Below are positions 1 through 7,941 of a DNA stretch of 32,506 bases, piece after piece; the stretch's first letter is position 1; every line of letters begins with the position of its first letter. Source of the DNA: Haloferula sp. BvORR071 (lineage in GTDB: Bacteria > Verrucomicrobiota > Verrucomicrobiia > Verrucomicrobiales > Akkermansiaceae); assembly GCF_000739615.1 (NCBI RefSeq), contig NZ_BATP01000009.1, positions 1 to 32,506 on the forward strand, written 5' to 3'. The position numbers and the translations under genes are program-made. The notes under the pieces were generated by a model. That model was not told the DNA's origin. It did no database searches and worked only from the letters and a program-made list of their open reading frames with translations.

Positions 1-2
1 AG

Positions 3-422
<420 letters not shown>

Positions 423-544
423 AGGGTGAGGGACCGGGACTCGGGGTCAGGCGAAGCTACCGCGGAGTAGCAGAGGCTGCGGAGGAATCCAGAGAAAGGG
501 CGGATGCCACCGGTGCCCCCCTCTTCTCCTTTGCCTTTCAAATT

Positions 545-701
545 TAGCGAGTTTCGCGATTTTCGCGGTTAAAAATCTGCGCAACCGAAGCACAGCCAGC
601 GGCCTGAACCGGACCAAAACCAAACCTCATCCGCTTCCGTGTGTTCCGTGTATTCCGTGGTTTACTCCAAGTCCCATTCGTCAGATTCGCCCGATTCGTG
701 G
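545..701. repeat. cluster of three short-period dispersed repeat modules
   Basis: The 379-bp gap between yicC and ribH holds no gene that I can support. It contains three modules built from roughly 10-12 bp steps: 545-575 (gcga / cgcga / cgcggtt steps ending in a run of A), 631-664 (ttccgtg repeated three times, ending in ggttta) and 676-701 (attcg repeated three times, ending in gtgg). Read on the minus strand these become accacgga-, accgcga- and ccacgaat-type modules. The first two recur in the same order on the plus strand at 7678-7759. A small hairpin (gctac/gtagc) lies at 456-471. Function is unknown. Confidence 0.6.
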
Positions 702-766
702 TGCCTCCCTGCCTTGCCTGAAAACTGACCGCTGAAACCTGGCAACTCTTACCGGCACCGCCCCGG

Positions 767-795
767 TTGACAATTCTCTCCCCCGCCCCCATATC
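767..795 (+). promoter_or_regulatory. candidate sigma-70 promoter of ribH-nusB
   Basis: A perfect -35 TTGACA (767-772) is followed after 17 bp by a weak -10 (CATATC, 790-795). The ribH ATG begins only 6 bp after the -10 hexamer, so a transcript from here would be leaderless or nearly so. No Shine-Dalgarno sequence precedes the ATG, which agrees with that reading. The -10 is poor, so this is a candidate only. Confidence 0.4.
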
Positions 796-801
796 CCGCC
801 C

Positions 802-1308
802 ATGTCGTCGGCGTTGCCACCCAAACCTCGGATCATCGGACCCCGCGTGCGCGTTTGCATCGTGGCGTCCAAGTACAACGAGCAGTTTGCGGATGCCTTG
901 GTCGACAACACCGTCGCCGAACTGAGCGAGTTGATGCCCCAGACCCGGGTCGACATCATCCGCGTGCCCGGTGCCTTCGAGATCCCGGTGACCGTCGCCA
1001 ATGTCCTCGACCGCGGCGAGCACCTGCCCGCCTGCGTGATCGCCCTCGGCGTGATCGTGAAGGGCGCGACCTCCCACGCCGACATGATCGGCAATTCCAT
1101 TACCCTTTCCCTCCAGGAGATGGCCGTGCGCTACAAGCTGCCGATCATCCACGAAGTGCTGCTGGTGGAAGACGAGAAGCAGGCCTACGCCCGCTGCATC
1201 GGCTCGAACCTGAACCGCGGCCGCGAGGCGGCCCGGATCGCGGCCTCCATGGTGGACATCTTCCACGAGATCGAGCGGTCGATGCCGCGCGTTATTTCCC
1301 GCACCTAA
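802..1308 (+). CDS. ribH: 6,7-dimethyl-8-ribityllumazine synthase
   Basis: This 168-residue protein catalyses the penultimate step of riboflavin synthesis, condensing 5-amino-6-(ribitylamino)uracil with 3,4-dihydroxy-2-butanone 4-phosphate in the cytoplasm, usually as a pentamer or 60-mer capsid. Family motifs are present in order: SKYNEQ (residues 23-28, substrate aromatic pocket), VPGAFEIP (55-62), GVIVKGATSHAD (83-94) with the catalytic His92, and GNSITLSLQEMAV (97-109). Length is normal for the family. The stop codon overlaps the nusB start (TAATG), so the two are translationally coupled, a common bacterial pairing. No other riboflavin gene is in the window. Confidence 0.97.
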   Translation: MSSALPPKPRIIGPRVRVCIVASKYNEQFADALVDNTVAELSELMPQTRVDIIRVPGAFEIPVTVANVLDRGEHLPACVIALGVIVKGATSHADMIGNSITLSLQEMAVRYKLPIIHEVLLVEDEKQAYARCIGSNLNRGREAARIAASMVDIFHEIERSMPRVISRT

Positions 1309-2201
1309 TGCCTAGCCGTCGTCAAATCCGCGAGGCGGTCGTGCAGTTCCTGTACTGTGCCGACCTCGAAGGCGGGGCCGACCCTGCGTCCCTGCGTGAG
1401 CCATTCTGGCAATTCATCACGGAGTCGGACCGTCGAGCCCTGCTCCAAGCAACCTGGAAGACCCTGCACCACCTGAGCCTCGGCCGGGAGCAGCGTTTGA
1501 AGGAATTCCAAGAGCGCCTGCCGCTTGCCCTCGCCACCCTCAAGGCCCGCCCGGACCTCGAGCGCACCGCGATCGACCTGCAATGGGTCTCCGCCGGAGA
1601 GAACAAGTGGAGCGCCGCAATGATCGAGCTCTCGCGGATCCCGCGGGATGCCGATGACGACGCCTTCAGCGAGCAATTCGAGCCGGTGCTCCAACAGCTC
1701 TTCAAGATCGACCGCGACCTGGAACTGTCCCGCAAGCGCTTCCTCCAGGCCCTCGAAGACATCCCCGGCCTGCGCGCCCAGATGGAGCCGGTGGCCGGCA
1801 GCATCCGCCGCCTCGCCCGCATCTCCGAGCGCGTCCGCATGGTCGAGGAGCCCGAGAAATTCCCCGACCAAGGCGACCTCGCCAAGCTACGCGAGTCCAA
1901 GGAAGCCATCACTGCCCTGCGTAGCGAGACCGACAACCTCGTCGCCGCCGTGCAGCGTGAGAAGGAAGGCATCGATGAGCGCCTCGCCGCCGTGGTGGAG
2001 AACTTCGCCCCCGAGCGTATCGACCCCGTCGACCGCGCTATCCTGCGCCTGGCCACTTGGGAGATCATTCACTCCCCCGAGGTCCCCGCTCCCGTCGCCA
2101 TCGACGAAGCCATCGAGCTCGCCAAGCGCTTCGGCACCACCGACTCCGGCCGCTTCGTGAACGGGATCTTGGACAAGATCGCCAAGCAGGAAGCGCAGTA
2201 G
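1308..2201 (+). CDS. nusB: transcription antitermination factor NusB, with a large internal insertion
   Basis: NusB binds boxA RNA with S10 (NusE) to promote antitermination in rRNA operons. The start is the ATG inside the ribH stop (TAATG); the frame is open further upstream but inside ribH. The protein has 297 residues, about twice the usual 130-160. The N-terminus (SRRQIREAVVQFLYCADL, 3-20) matches NusB helix 1. The C-terminal part from about residue 208 matches the rest: ENFAPERIDPVDRAILRLA (231-249), then AIDEAIELAKRFG (264-276) and RFVNGILDK (282-290). Residues about 45-205 have no counterpart in standard NusB. They are rich in charged residues and leucine and look helical, possibly coiled coil. 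The frame is continuous, so this is an insertion domain, not a fusion artefact. Confidence 0.93.
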   Translation: MPSRRQIREAVVQFLYCADLEGGADPASLREPFWQFITESDRRALLQATWKTLHHLSLGREQRLKEFQERLPLALATLKARPDLERTAIDLQWVSAGENKWSAAMIELSRIPRDADDDAFSEQFEPVLQQLFKIDRDLELSRKRFLQALEDIPGLRAQMEPVAGSIRRLARISERVRMVEEPEKFPDQGDLAKLRESKEAITALRSETDNLVAAVQREKEGIDERLAAVVENFAPERIDPVDRAILRLATWEIIHSPEVPAPVAIDEAIELAKRFGTTDSGRFVNGILDKIAKQEAQ

Positions 2202-2210
2202 AGAGCGATG

Positions 2211-2546
2211 TAGCCGCGTTCGTGAGAACGCGAGAAGCGACCCTAGGGCCCGTTTCATCCCGCGCGCCTAACGAAGATCCTCTCGTGCTTCCGCGGTGTC
2301 ACCACCCCGCCTACATTTCTTCGCGTAGGCGCGTTCGTGAGAACGCGGGAAGCGACCCTAGGGCCCGCTCCATCCCGCGCGCCTAGCGGAGATCCTCTCG
2401 TCTTTCCGCGGTGTCACCACCGCGCCTACATTTCTTCGCGTAGGCGCGTTCGTGAGAACGCGAGAAGCGACCCTAGGGCCCGTTTCATCCCGCGCGTCTA
2501 ACGAAGATCCTCTCGTGCTTCCGCGGTGTCACCACCGCGCTTACAC
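2211..2546. repeat. three tandem 115-bp palindromic repeats
   Basis: Three near-identical units start at about 2211, 2326 and 2441, with a period of exactly 115 bp (the motif gcgttcgtgagaacgc begins at 2216, 2331 and 2446). Each unit opens with a short inverted repeat (gcgttc/gaacgc) and closes with another (cgcggtg/caccgcg). In the middle unit the ends gtaggcgcg and cgcgcctac are also mutually complementary, so a unit could fold into a multi-branched structure. The array fills the 371-bp gap between the convergent nusB and the SGNH hydrolase gene and may act as a bidirectional terminator. There are no unique spacers, so it is not CRISPR. Confidence 0.85.
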
Positions 2547-2572
2547 CATAAGAAGCTCGCTCACTCCACTCC

Positions 2573-4243
2573 CTAGCCTCCCACCGCCTTCACCACGAAC
2601 TCCACGATCGGCGTCGGATCCTTCAAGCTGTGCGGGTGATGCCCCTCCCCCGGCTTCCGGATGATCTCGATCTTCCCGCCGAGCTGCTTGTAACGCTCCT
2701 CCACCAGATCGATGTTCTCCTTCGGCGGCACCCCATCGTCCGCCATCCCGATCACCGCGAGAATGGGAACCGAACCCTTCAGTGGCTCCAGGTTATCGAT
2801 CGGATTCTTCTTATAAGCCAGCGCCTCCGCCTCCGTCATTCCGTAGGCCTTCAGCAGCTTCTGCCAATCCCCCGGTGAACCGCCCTTGCTGGCACCCTTC
2901 GCCGCCGGCCAGCTCTTGAAGTCGCACACCGGATTATCGACGTACAGCGCCGCACAACGCTCCGGATGCAGCGCCGCCCAGTTGAAGGCAAACAAGCCAC
3001 CGCGGCTGAAGCCTTCAAGCACCGTCTTCTTCGACAGCCCGAAGACCGGAACAACAAAGTCATAATAGGCGTCCATGTGCTTCATCGCCACCGGCGCGCC
3101 GTACATGTCCTGCATGTCGATATAAGCGACGTGGAAGCCCTTCTCTAACAGCGCGATGTCCCCTTGCGGCTCGTGCCCGAAGAACTCCGTCCGCCAGATC
3201 CACGGCATCCCGGCCGCCGACTGCTTCGGCACCACCAGCAGCGCCGCGCGGCCATCCACCGTGAAGTCCAGGCGCTTGTAGCCCGACCACTCCGAAACCT
3301 TCGCCGAATCCATGGCCCGGTAATTCTCCAGCAAGCCCTTCGCTTCCTCCAGCGCCTCCGGCACCGGCTTCCCCGCCGGCACTCCCGGCCGCTTGTGCTT
3401 GGTCTCGGTCAGGAAAGCATCCCGCAGCACCGCCGCCCGCTTCTGTATGAAGATATAAGATGCATCACTCGCAAAGCGCGGCTCGCCCTTCAGCCCCAGC
3501 ACCGGCCACAGGCCCTGGCACAGTGCCTCCGCAAAGAAGCGATGCCCTTTCCAGCCGGGATGGACTCCATCCTCCGCAAAAACGAAGCCGGGACGCACGT
3601 AGGTCGCAACGCCCGGTTTAGATCCGGGTCCATCCTTCGTGAAGGTAACGTCCGGCTCCTTCTTCTTCGCCGCCGCCACCTTCTCCCTCAATCCGGGCCG
3701 CACATCCACCACCTGCCAGCCCTGCATGCTCTTGAGCCAAGCCGCCTGCGCATCGAGCACGGCATCGTAGTGCGCCGCATCAGACATCGGTCTGTCAGCG
3801 AAGTACAGCGAGGGCGTGACGAACACGATCTTCGCGCCGGTCTTCTCCACCTCGTCCTTCAGCTTCGTCATCCCCTTGCGGTAGGCATCCATCCGCGCCT
3901 CATCCAGCGGCTTATAGATCCCGTCGTTCATTCCGTAGCAGGCGATGACGAGGGTCGGCTTGCAGCGCTCCAGCACGCGGCCGAGGCGTTCGTGGATGCA
4001 GGGACGCGGGAACTGGCCGCCGGCGTGGCCTTCTTCGGAGAGTCCGGAGGTGGTCTCACTGCCAAGACCGAGATTGAGGAAATCGGCATCGGCATAGGCT
4101 GGATCGTGGCGCAGCGCGGATTCCGTCCATGCCGCCCAGCGTCCGTCGTAGGTGATGCTGTCTCCCAAGAAGAGCACGCGGGTCTCCGCCGCGCGGGCCA
4201 GGGTGACGAGGAGCAGGAACAGTAAGAATCTCATGGATTCCAT
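2573..4243 (-). CDS. secreted two-domain esterase: SGNH/GDSL hydrolase plus alpha/beta hydrolase
   Basis: This 556-residue protein starts with a hydrophobic signal peptide (FLLFLLLVTLARAA, residues 6-19), so it is exported. The first domain (about 20-260) is an SGNH hydrolase: FLGDSIT with nucleophile Ser29, Gly61, GMND with Asn106, and EDGVHPGW with Asp225 and His228. The second domain (about 290-556) is an alpha/beta hydrolase with the nucleophile elbow GFSRGG near residue 415 and a C-terminal GEGHHPHS carrying the likely catalytic His. Two esterase domains on one chain suggest removal of acyl groups from a glycan. Divergence from the sialic acid genes makes sialate O-acetylesterase a fair guess, but substrate cannot be read from sequence. 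Met4 is an alternative start with a more compact signal peptide. Confidence 0.85.
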   Translation of the reverse strand: MESMRFLLFLLLVTLARAAETRVLFLGDSITYDGRWAAWTESALRHDPAYADADFLNLGLGSETTSGLSEEGHAGGQFPRPCIHERLGRVLERCKPTLVIACYGMNDGIYKPLDEARMDAYRKGMTKLKDEVEKTGAKIVFVTPSLYFADRPMSDAAHYDAVLDAQAAWLKSMQGWQVVDVRPGLREKVAAAKKKEPDVTFTKDGPGSKPGVATYVRPGFVFAEDGVHPGWKGHRFFAEALCQGLWPVLGLKGEPRFASDASYIFIQKRAAVLRDAFLTETKHKRPGVPAGKPVPEALEEAKGLLENYRAMDSAKVSEWSGYKRLDFTVDGRAALLVVPKQSAAGMPWIWRTEFFGHEPQGDIALLEKGFHVAYIDMQDMYGAPVAMKHMDAYYDFVVPVFGLSKKTVLEGFSRGGLFAFNWAALHPERCAALYVDNPVCDFKSWPAAKGASKGGSPGDWQKLLKAYGMTEAEALAYKKNPIDNLEPLKGSVPILAVIGMADDGVPPKENIDLVEERYKQLGGKIEIIRKPGEGHHPHSLKDPTPIVEFVVKAVGG

Positions 4244-4301
4244 AAGACGACATTAGCCGGACGGATCTAGCAAGGTCCTGATGATGCGACACGAAACCGG
4301 T

Positions 4302-4312
4302 CGGTCCTACCA
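4302..4312. promoter_or_regulatory. possible GntR/FCD-type operator upstream of the sialic acid genes
   Basis: The 11-mer cGGTcctACCa lies between the divergent esterase gene and the nanM-like gene. It matches the GGT-N3-ACC pattern bound by FadR/FCD-type GntR regulators, the class to which enterobacterial NanR belongs. Only one copy is seen, and no GntR gene is in the window, so this is weak. Confidence 0.18.
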
Positions 4313-4392
4313 ACCAGCAGCGCGAGCTACCCGACACCCCGGCCTGCGCGCTCAATCATCCCGCTTGCCATTTCCGCGCAGGCTCTGTCGGA

Positions 4393-5444
4393 ATGGAACC
4401 TGTGTTGACTCATCCTCTTGCCGCCGTGGCGACGCTGGCGCTGGCCCAGTTGCCGGCCGGGGCGCAAGTGGTCAAACCGCTGCCCCCAGTGCCCGATCAG
4501 GTGGGCTTTGCGGGTGCCTTTGCGGGAGTAAAAGGGGGCATTCTGGTGGCCGGAGGGGGGCGAATTTCCCCGATGGCGTGATGCCATGGGACGGCGGCAC
4601 CAAGGTCTGGCACGACCGTATCTACACCCTCGACCTCTCGTCCCCTGGCGCAACTTGGCACGAAGCAGGACAGCTGCCGGTGCCGAATGGCTATGGCGTC
4701 TCCCTGACCCTACCTGAAGGCATCCTCCTCATCGGCGGCAGCGACGCCACACGCCACTTCAAGGAGGTGCGGCTCATGACTCTCCAGGACGGCAAGGCAG
4801 CCTTCGAGGACTTCCCCGCCTTGCCTGCCCCCCTGGCCCAAATGGCTGGCGCTCTGGCAGCTAGAAAGATCCACCTCTGCGGCGGCATCGAGTCCCCCAC
4901 TGCGACCACCGCCAGCAATACCCACTGGATGCTCGATCTCGATGAGCGCGCCAAGGGCTGGCAGAAGCTGCCGGACCTACCCGCAGCAGGCCGGATCCTC
5001 GCAGCCTCTGCTGCAATCGGAGACACCTTCTACCTAACCGGCGGATGCTCCCTTGCCCCGGATGCAGCAGGCAAGCCGCAGCGGACCTACCTGCGGGAAG
5101 CCTGGAAGTTCGCCGGGGGAAAATGGACCCGCCTGACAGACATGCCGCGGGCCGCGGTGGCAGCAGCCTCCCCTGCCCCGGTAAAGGGCAACGAGATCTA
5201 TGTCGTCTCCGGAGATGACGGCACCCAGGTCGCGCTACCCCCGGCCGAGCACAAGGGCTTCACGCGCGAGATCCTGCGCTATGATGTTCAAAGCGACGCA
5301 TGGCAGCCAGCCGGCAAGCTCGATGTCCCCGCCCCCGTGACCTTGCCCACCGCGCCTTGGCAAGATGGCTACGTATTCTTCAACGGTGAAGTGAAGCCCG
5401 GCGTCCGGACACCCCAGGTCTTCCTCTTCACCCCACAGCAATGA
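4393..5444 (+). CDS. nanM: NanM-like N-acetylneuraminate epimerase/mutarotase (kelch), reading frame broken in a G tract
   Basis: The family is the cyclically permuted kelch mutarotases, which equilibrate sialic acid anomers before uptake. The N-terminal part begins at ATG 4393 with a hydrophobic signal-like segment ending LPAGAQ, then PPVPDQVGFAGAFAGVKGG and ILVAGG; this frame stops at 4579-4581. The protein continues in another frame from about 4561 as ANFPDG, MPWDGGTKVWHDRIYTLD and the remaining kelch blades (LIGGS, LCGGI, YLTGGC, YVVSGDDG) to 5444. The two parts join at VAGG-ANFPD, the family consensus, so one gene is split by a frameshift in the six-G run at 4555-4560. It could be a sequencing error, a recent mutation or slippage. 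No obvious start serves the downstream frame alone. The stop overlaps the transporter start (ATGA). Confidence 0.8.
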
Positions 5445-6712
5445 ACGCCACGGACAGCATGAACACTACCCTCAGCCGCCAAGCATGGCTGGTGGTGGCC
5501 CTGCTGGTCCCCGTGGCCCTCCTCAACTACCTGGATCGCCAAATGCTGGCGACTATGAAAACCTCAGTGATGGCCGACATCCCCGGCATCGGGGTGGAGG
5601 CGAACTGGGGCAAGATCCTGGCCTGGTTCAAGTGGACCTACGCGGTGCTGAGTCCGATCGGTGGCTACCTCGCGGACCGCTTCAGCCGACGGCATGTGAT
5701 CGCGGGGAGTTTGTTCGCGTGGTCGGCGATCACCTGGCTGACGGGGCATGTGACCACTTACGAGCAACTGCTGGCGACGCGCGCGATCATGGGGATCAGC
5801 GAGGCTTTCTACATTCCGGCGGCGCTGGCATTGATCGCAGATTTTCATCGCGGGCCGACGCGCTCGAAGGCGGTGGGTATGCACCAGATGGGGATTTATT
5901 GTGGCGTGATCCTAGGCGGCTTCAGCGGGTATGCGGCGGACTCGGCGAATCATGGATGGCGCTGGGCCTTCGATGTCTGCGGGCTGGTGGGGCTGGCTTA
6001 TGCGGTACCCTTGTTCTTGCTGTTGAGAAATGCGCCGCGGGATGAGAGCGAGTCTCACGAGGCAAGGCCGGCGCCGATGGCAGCGATGAGAGAGTTGCTG
6101 GCGAATCGATCCTTTCTCCTATTGGTGGCGTACTTCACCTTGCCGGCGCTGGCGGGCTGGGTGGTGCGGGACTGGATGCCGGCGATCCTGAAGGCGGAGT
6201 TCAATCTCGGGCAGGGCAAGGCGGGCGTGTCGGCATCCTTGTTCTGGCAGACGGCGGCAATTGTGGGAGCTGTGCTTGGCGGCTATCTGGCGGATCGCTG
6301 GATGCGACAGACACCGCGCGGGCGGATCTATGTCAGTGCGATCGGGATGAGCTTGATTGTTCCAGCGATGTTCGGCGTGGGCTATGCGCCGCAGACGGGG
6401 CACCTGGAAGTCGCGGTGGGCTTTTTGATCCTGTTCGGGCTGGGCTGGGGATTCTTCGACTGCAACAACATGCCCATCCTGTGCCAGGTCGCGCGGCCGG
6501 AGCTGCGGGCGACGGGCTATGGGCTGATGAATTTGGTCAGCATCAGCTGCGGAGGCTTTGCGGATTATGGCTTCGGAGCCTTGCGCGACCGTGCGGTGCC
6601 GCTGTTCGGGATCTTCAGCATCTTCGCGAGCGCGGCGATCCTGTCGGTGCTGCTGGTGCTGATGATTCGTCCGCGTGAGACGGAGATCGGGCTGCAACCG
6701 CCATCACATTGA
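5441..6712 (+). CDS. nanT: MFS transporter, probable sialic acid (N-acetylneuraminate) importer
   Basis: This 423-residue protein has the 12-helix pattern of the major facilitator superfamily. The first helix contains LLNYLDRQMLATMK, a typical entry motif of the anion:cation symporter type. The helix 2-3 loop carries GGYLADRFSRR, the MFS signature A, and a degenerate repeat, GGYLADRWMRQTPRGR, follows the central loop. It starts at the ATG overlapping the nanM-like stop by 4 bp and lies 16 bp before nanA, so the three genes form one operon. The sialic acid assignment rests on this context and on the similar layout in Bacteroides nan loci. Inner-membrane location is inferred. A hexuronate or other acidic sugar remains possible. 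Confidence 0.85.
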   Translation: MNATDSMNTTLSRQAWLVVALLVPVALLNYLDRQMLATMKTSVMADIPGIGVEANWGKILAWFKWTYAVLSPIGGYLADRFSRRHVIAGSLFAWSAITWLTGHVTTYEQLLATRAIMGISEAFYIPAALALIADFHRGPTRSKAVGMHQMGIYCGVILGGFSGYAADSANHGWRWAFDVCGLVGLAYAVPLFLLLRNAPRDESESHEARPAPMAAMRELLANRSFLLLVAYFTLPALAGWVVRDWMPAILKAEFNLGQGKAGVSASLFWQTAAIVGAVLGGYLADRWMRQTPRGRIYVSAIGMSLIVPAMFGVGYAPQTGHLEVAVGFLILFGLGWGFFDCNNMPILCQVARPELRATGYGLMNLVSISCGGFADYGFGALRDRAVPLFGIFSIFASAAILSVLLVLMIRPRETEIGLQPPSH

Positions 6713-6728
6713 CCGAACGATTGATTTT

Positions 6729-7667
6729 ATGAAAATGAACTCTCCTCTTCATGAGCTGGTGGTGGCGACGCACTCGCCCTTCCATGCGGATGGCTCGCTA
6801 GCACCGGAGGTGGTGCCGTCTCAGGCGGCCTTTCTGTCGGCAAATGGGATCCGTACTGTGTTCATCACTGGATCGACCGGCGAGGGCCACTCGCTGACCT
6901 GCGCGGAGCGTCTGGCGCTGTATGAGGTGTGGTCGACTGTGGGACCGGCTGAGGGCCTGCAGGTGATCGCGCACGTGGGTGGGAATTGCCTGGAGGATGC
7001 GAAGATCCTGGCGCGCGCAGCGGAGAAGTTGGGCTTCGCGGCGATCAGTGCGCTGGCTCCTTCTTACTACAAGCCCGGTAGTTTATCGGGGTTGATTGAT
7101 TGCTGTGCGGCGATTGCGGCGGAGGCGCCGAAGACACCCTTCTATCACTACGACATTCCCTCGATGACCGGGGTGTCGTTTCCAATGGAGAAGTTCCTGG
7201 TGGAAGCCGCGGGGCAGGTGCCGACCTTGGCGGGGATCAAGTTCACGAACCCGGATCTGGTGTCGTACCGGCGATCGCTGGAGGTGGCTGGCAGCCGTTT
7301 TGATCTGCCGTGGGGGGTGGATGAGATGTTGCTGGCGGCTTTGGCGACGGGGGCGAAGGGTGGTGTGGGCTCGACTTACAATTGGGCGCCGAAGCTTTAC
7401 TTGGATCTCATTGCGGCGTTTGAGCGCGGGGATCTGGAGGAGGCGCGGCGCTTGCAGGGGATTTCGATCGCGATGATTGATGCGATTGCGAAGACGGGGT
7501 TCCTCGGGACGGCGAAGGCGTTGATGGGGAGACTGGGGGTAGAGGTGGGGCCGGCGCGGTTGCCGCTGGGGAATCCGACGGAGGTGGAGGTGGATTCCTT
7601 GATGGAGAGGTTGGAGGAGTTGGGATTTGGGGAGTGGGGAGCGAGGAAGGCGGAGATGGTGGTTTAA
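6729..7667 (+). CDS. nanA: N-acetylneuraminate lyase
   Basis: This class I aldolase of the DapA/NanA superfamily cleaves N-acetylneuraminate into N-acetylmannosamine and pyruvate. It has 312 residues from ATG 6729 (a second ATG follows two codons later). Key features are present: TGSTGEG (47-53, carboxylate-binding loop), YDIPSMTGV (141-149) with the catalytic Tyr141, and AGIKFTNPDL with Schiff-base Lys171. The YHYDIPSMTGV and FTNPDL sequences resemble the eukaryote/Bacteroides-type lyases more than dihydrodipicolinate synthase. GVDEMLLAALATGAKGG (196-212) is also typical of sialic acid lyases. It is the last gene of the tight nanM-nanT-nanA set. Confidence 0.92.
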   Translation: MKMNSPLHELVVATHSPFHADGSLAPEVVPSQAAFLSANGIRTVFITGSTGEGHSLTCAERLALYEVWSTVGPAEGLQVIAHVGGNCLEDAKILARAAEKLGFAAISALAPSYYKPGSLSGLIDCCAAIAAEAPKTPFYHYDIPSMTGVSFPMEKFLVEAAGQVPTLAGIKFTNPDLVSYRRSLEVAGSRFDLPWGVDEMLLAALATGAKGGVGSTYNWAPKLYLDLIAAFERGDLEEARRLQGISIAMIDAIAKTGFLGTAKALMGRLGVEVGPARLPLGNPTEVEVDSLMERLEELGFGEWGARKAEMVV

Positions 7668-7677
7668 AGGCAGGGGG

Positions 7678-7800
7678 AACCACGGAATATACGGAACGCG
7701 CGGAAGTGCTGGTGCGAGGGAGGGTTGGTTTTTAACCGCGAAAGGGCGCGAAATTTGAACAGCCGATGAACCACGGATGAACACGGATAGACACGGATTA
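7678..7800. repeat. dispersed short-period repeat modules downstream of nanA
   Basis: Three modules lie directly after nanA: 7678-7706 (accacgga- then acgga- and cgga- steps), 7729-7759 (tttttaaccgcgaaa, then gcgcgaaat) and 7768-7800 (cacggat repeated three times, 10-11 bp apart). The first two are the reverse complement of the modules at 631-664 and 545-575, and keep the same relative order. They do not encode a protein. Confidence 0.65.
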
Positions 7801-7863
7801 AAGGCAGGAGGGTTGAGGGGGGCTTAGGGGTATGGTGCGTGTGGATCGGGTGGGGTTTGCCCG

Positions 7864-7898
7864 ACTGGTGGGGCCGGCTAAAGACCGGCGCACCCAGT
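7864..7898. repeat. short palindrome upstream of the epimerase gene
   Basis: The inner arms gccgg and ccggc (loop ctaaaga) are flanked by partly complementary sequence (actggtggg and cacccagt), giving an imperfect stem-loop about 35 bp long. It ends about 43 bp before the epimerase ATG. It could be a dispersed REP-like element; I see no T tract and do not call it a terminator. Confidence 0.5.
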
Positions 7899-7941
7899 GG
7901 GCACCTGGTGTTTGAGGCCGGACGGTTGAACTAGCGTGAGA

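Noticed and set aside
855..1307. An upstream extension of nusB inside ribH
   Set aside because: The frame is open, but these codons overlap the conserved ribH gene and translate to an Arg/Gly/Pro-rich shadow. The NusB fold begins at the ATG at 1308.
2216..2386. Small open frames inside the tandem repeats
   Set aside because: The frames arise from the repeat sequence itself, have no start-site context and show Arg-rich translations.
2211..2546. The 115-bp array as a CRISPR array
   Set aside because: The whole unit is repeated, with no unique spacers of constant length, and there is no cas gene in the window.
3164..4225. A 353-codon plus-strand frame opposite the SGNH hydrolase
   Set aside because: Shadow frame; arginine/leucine-rich with no domain, while the minus strand has a clear signal peptide and catalytic motifs.
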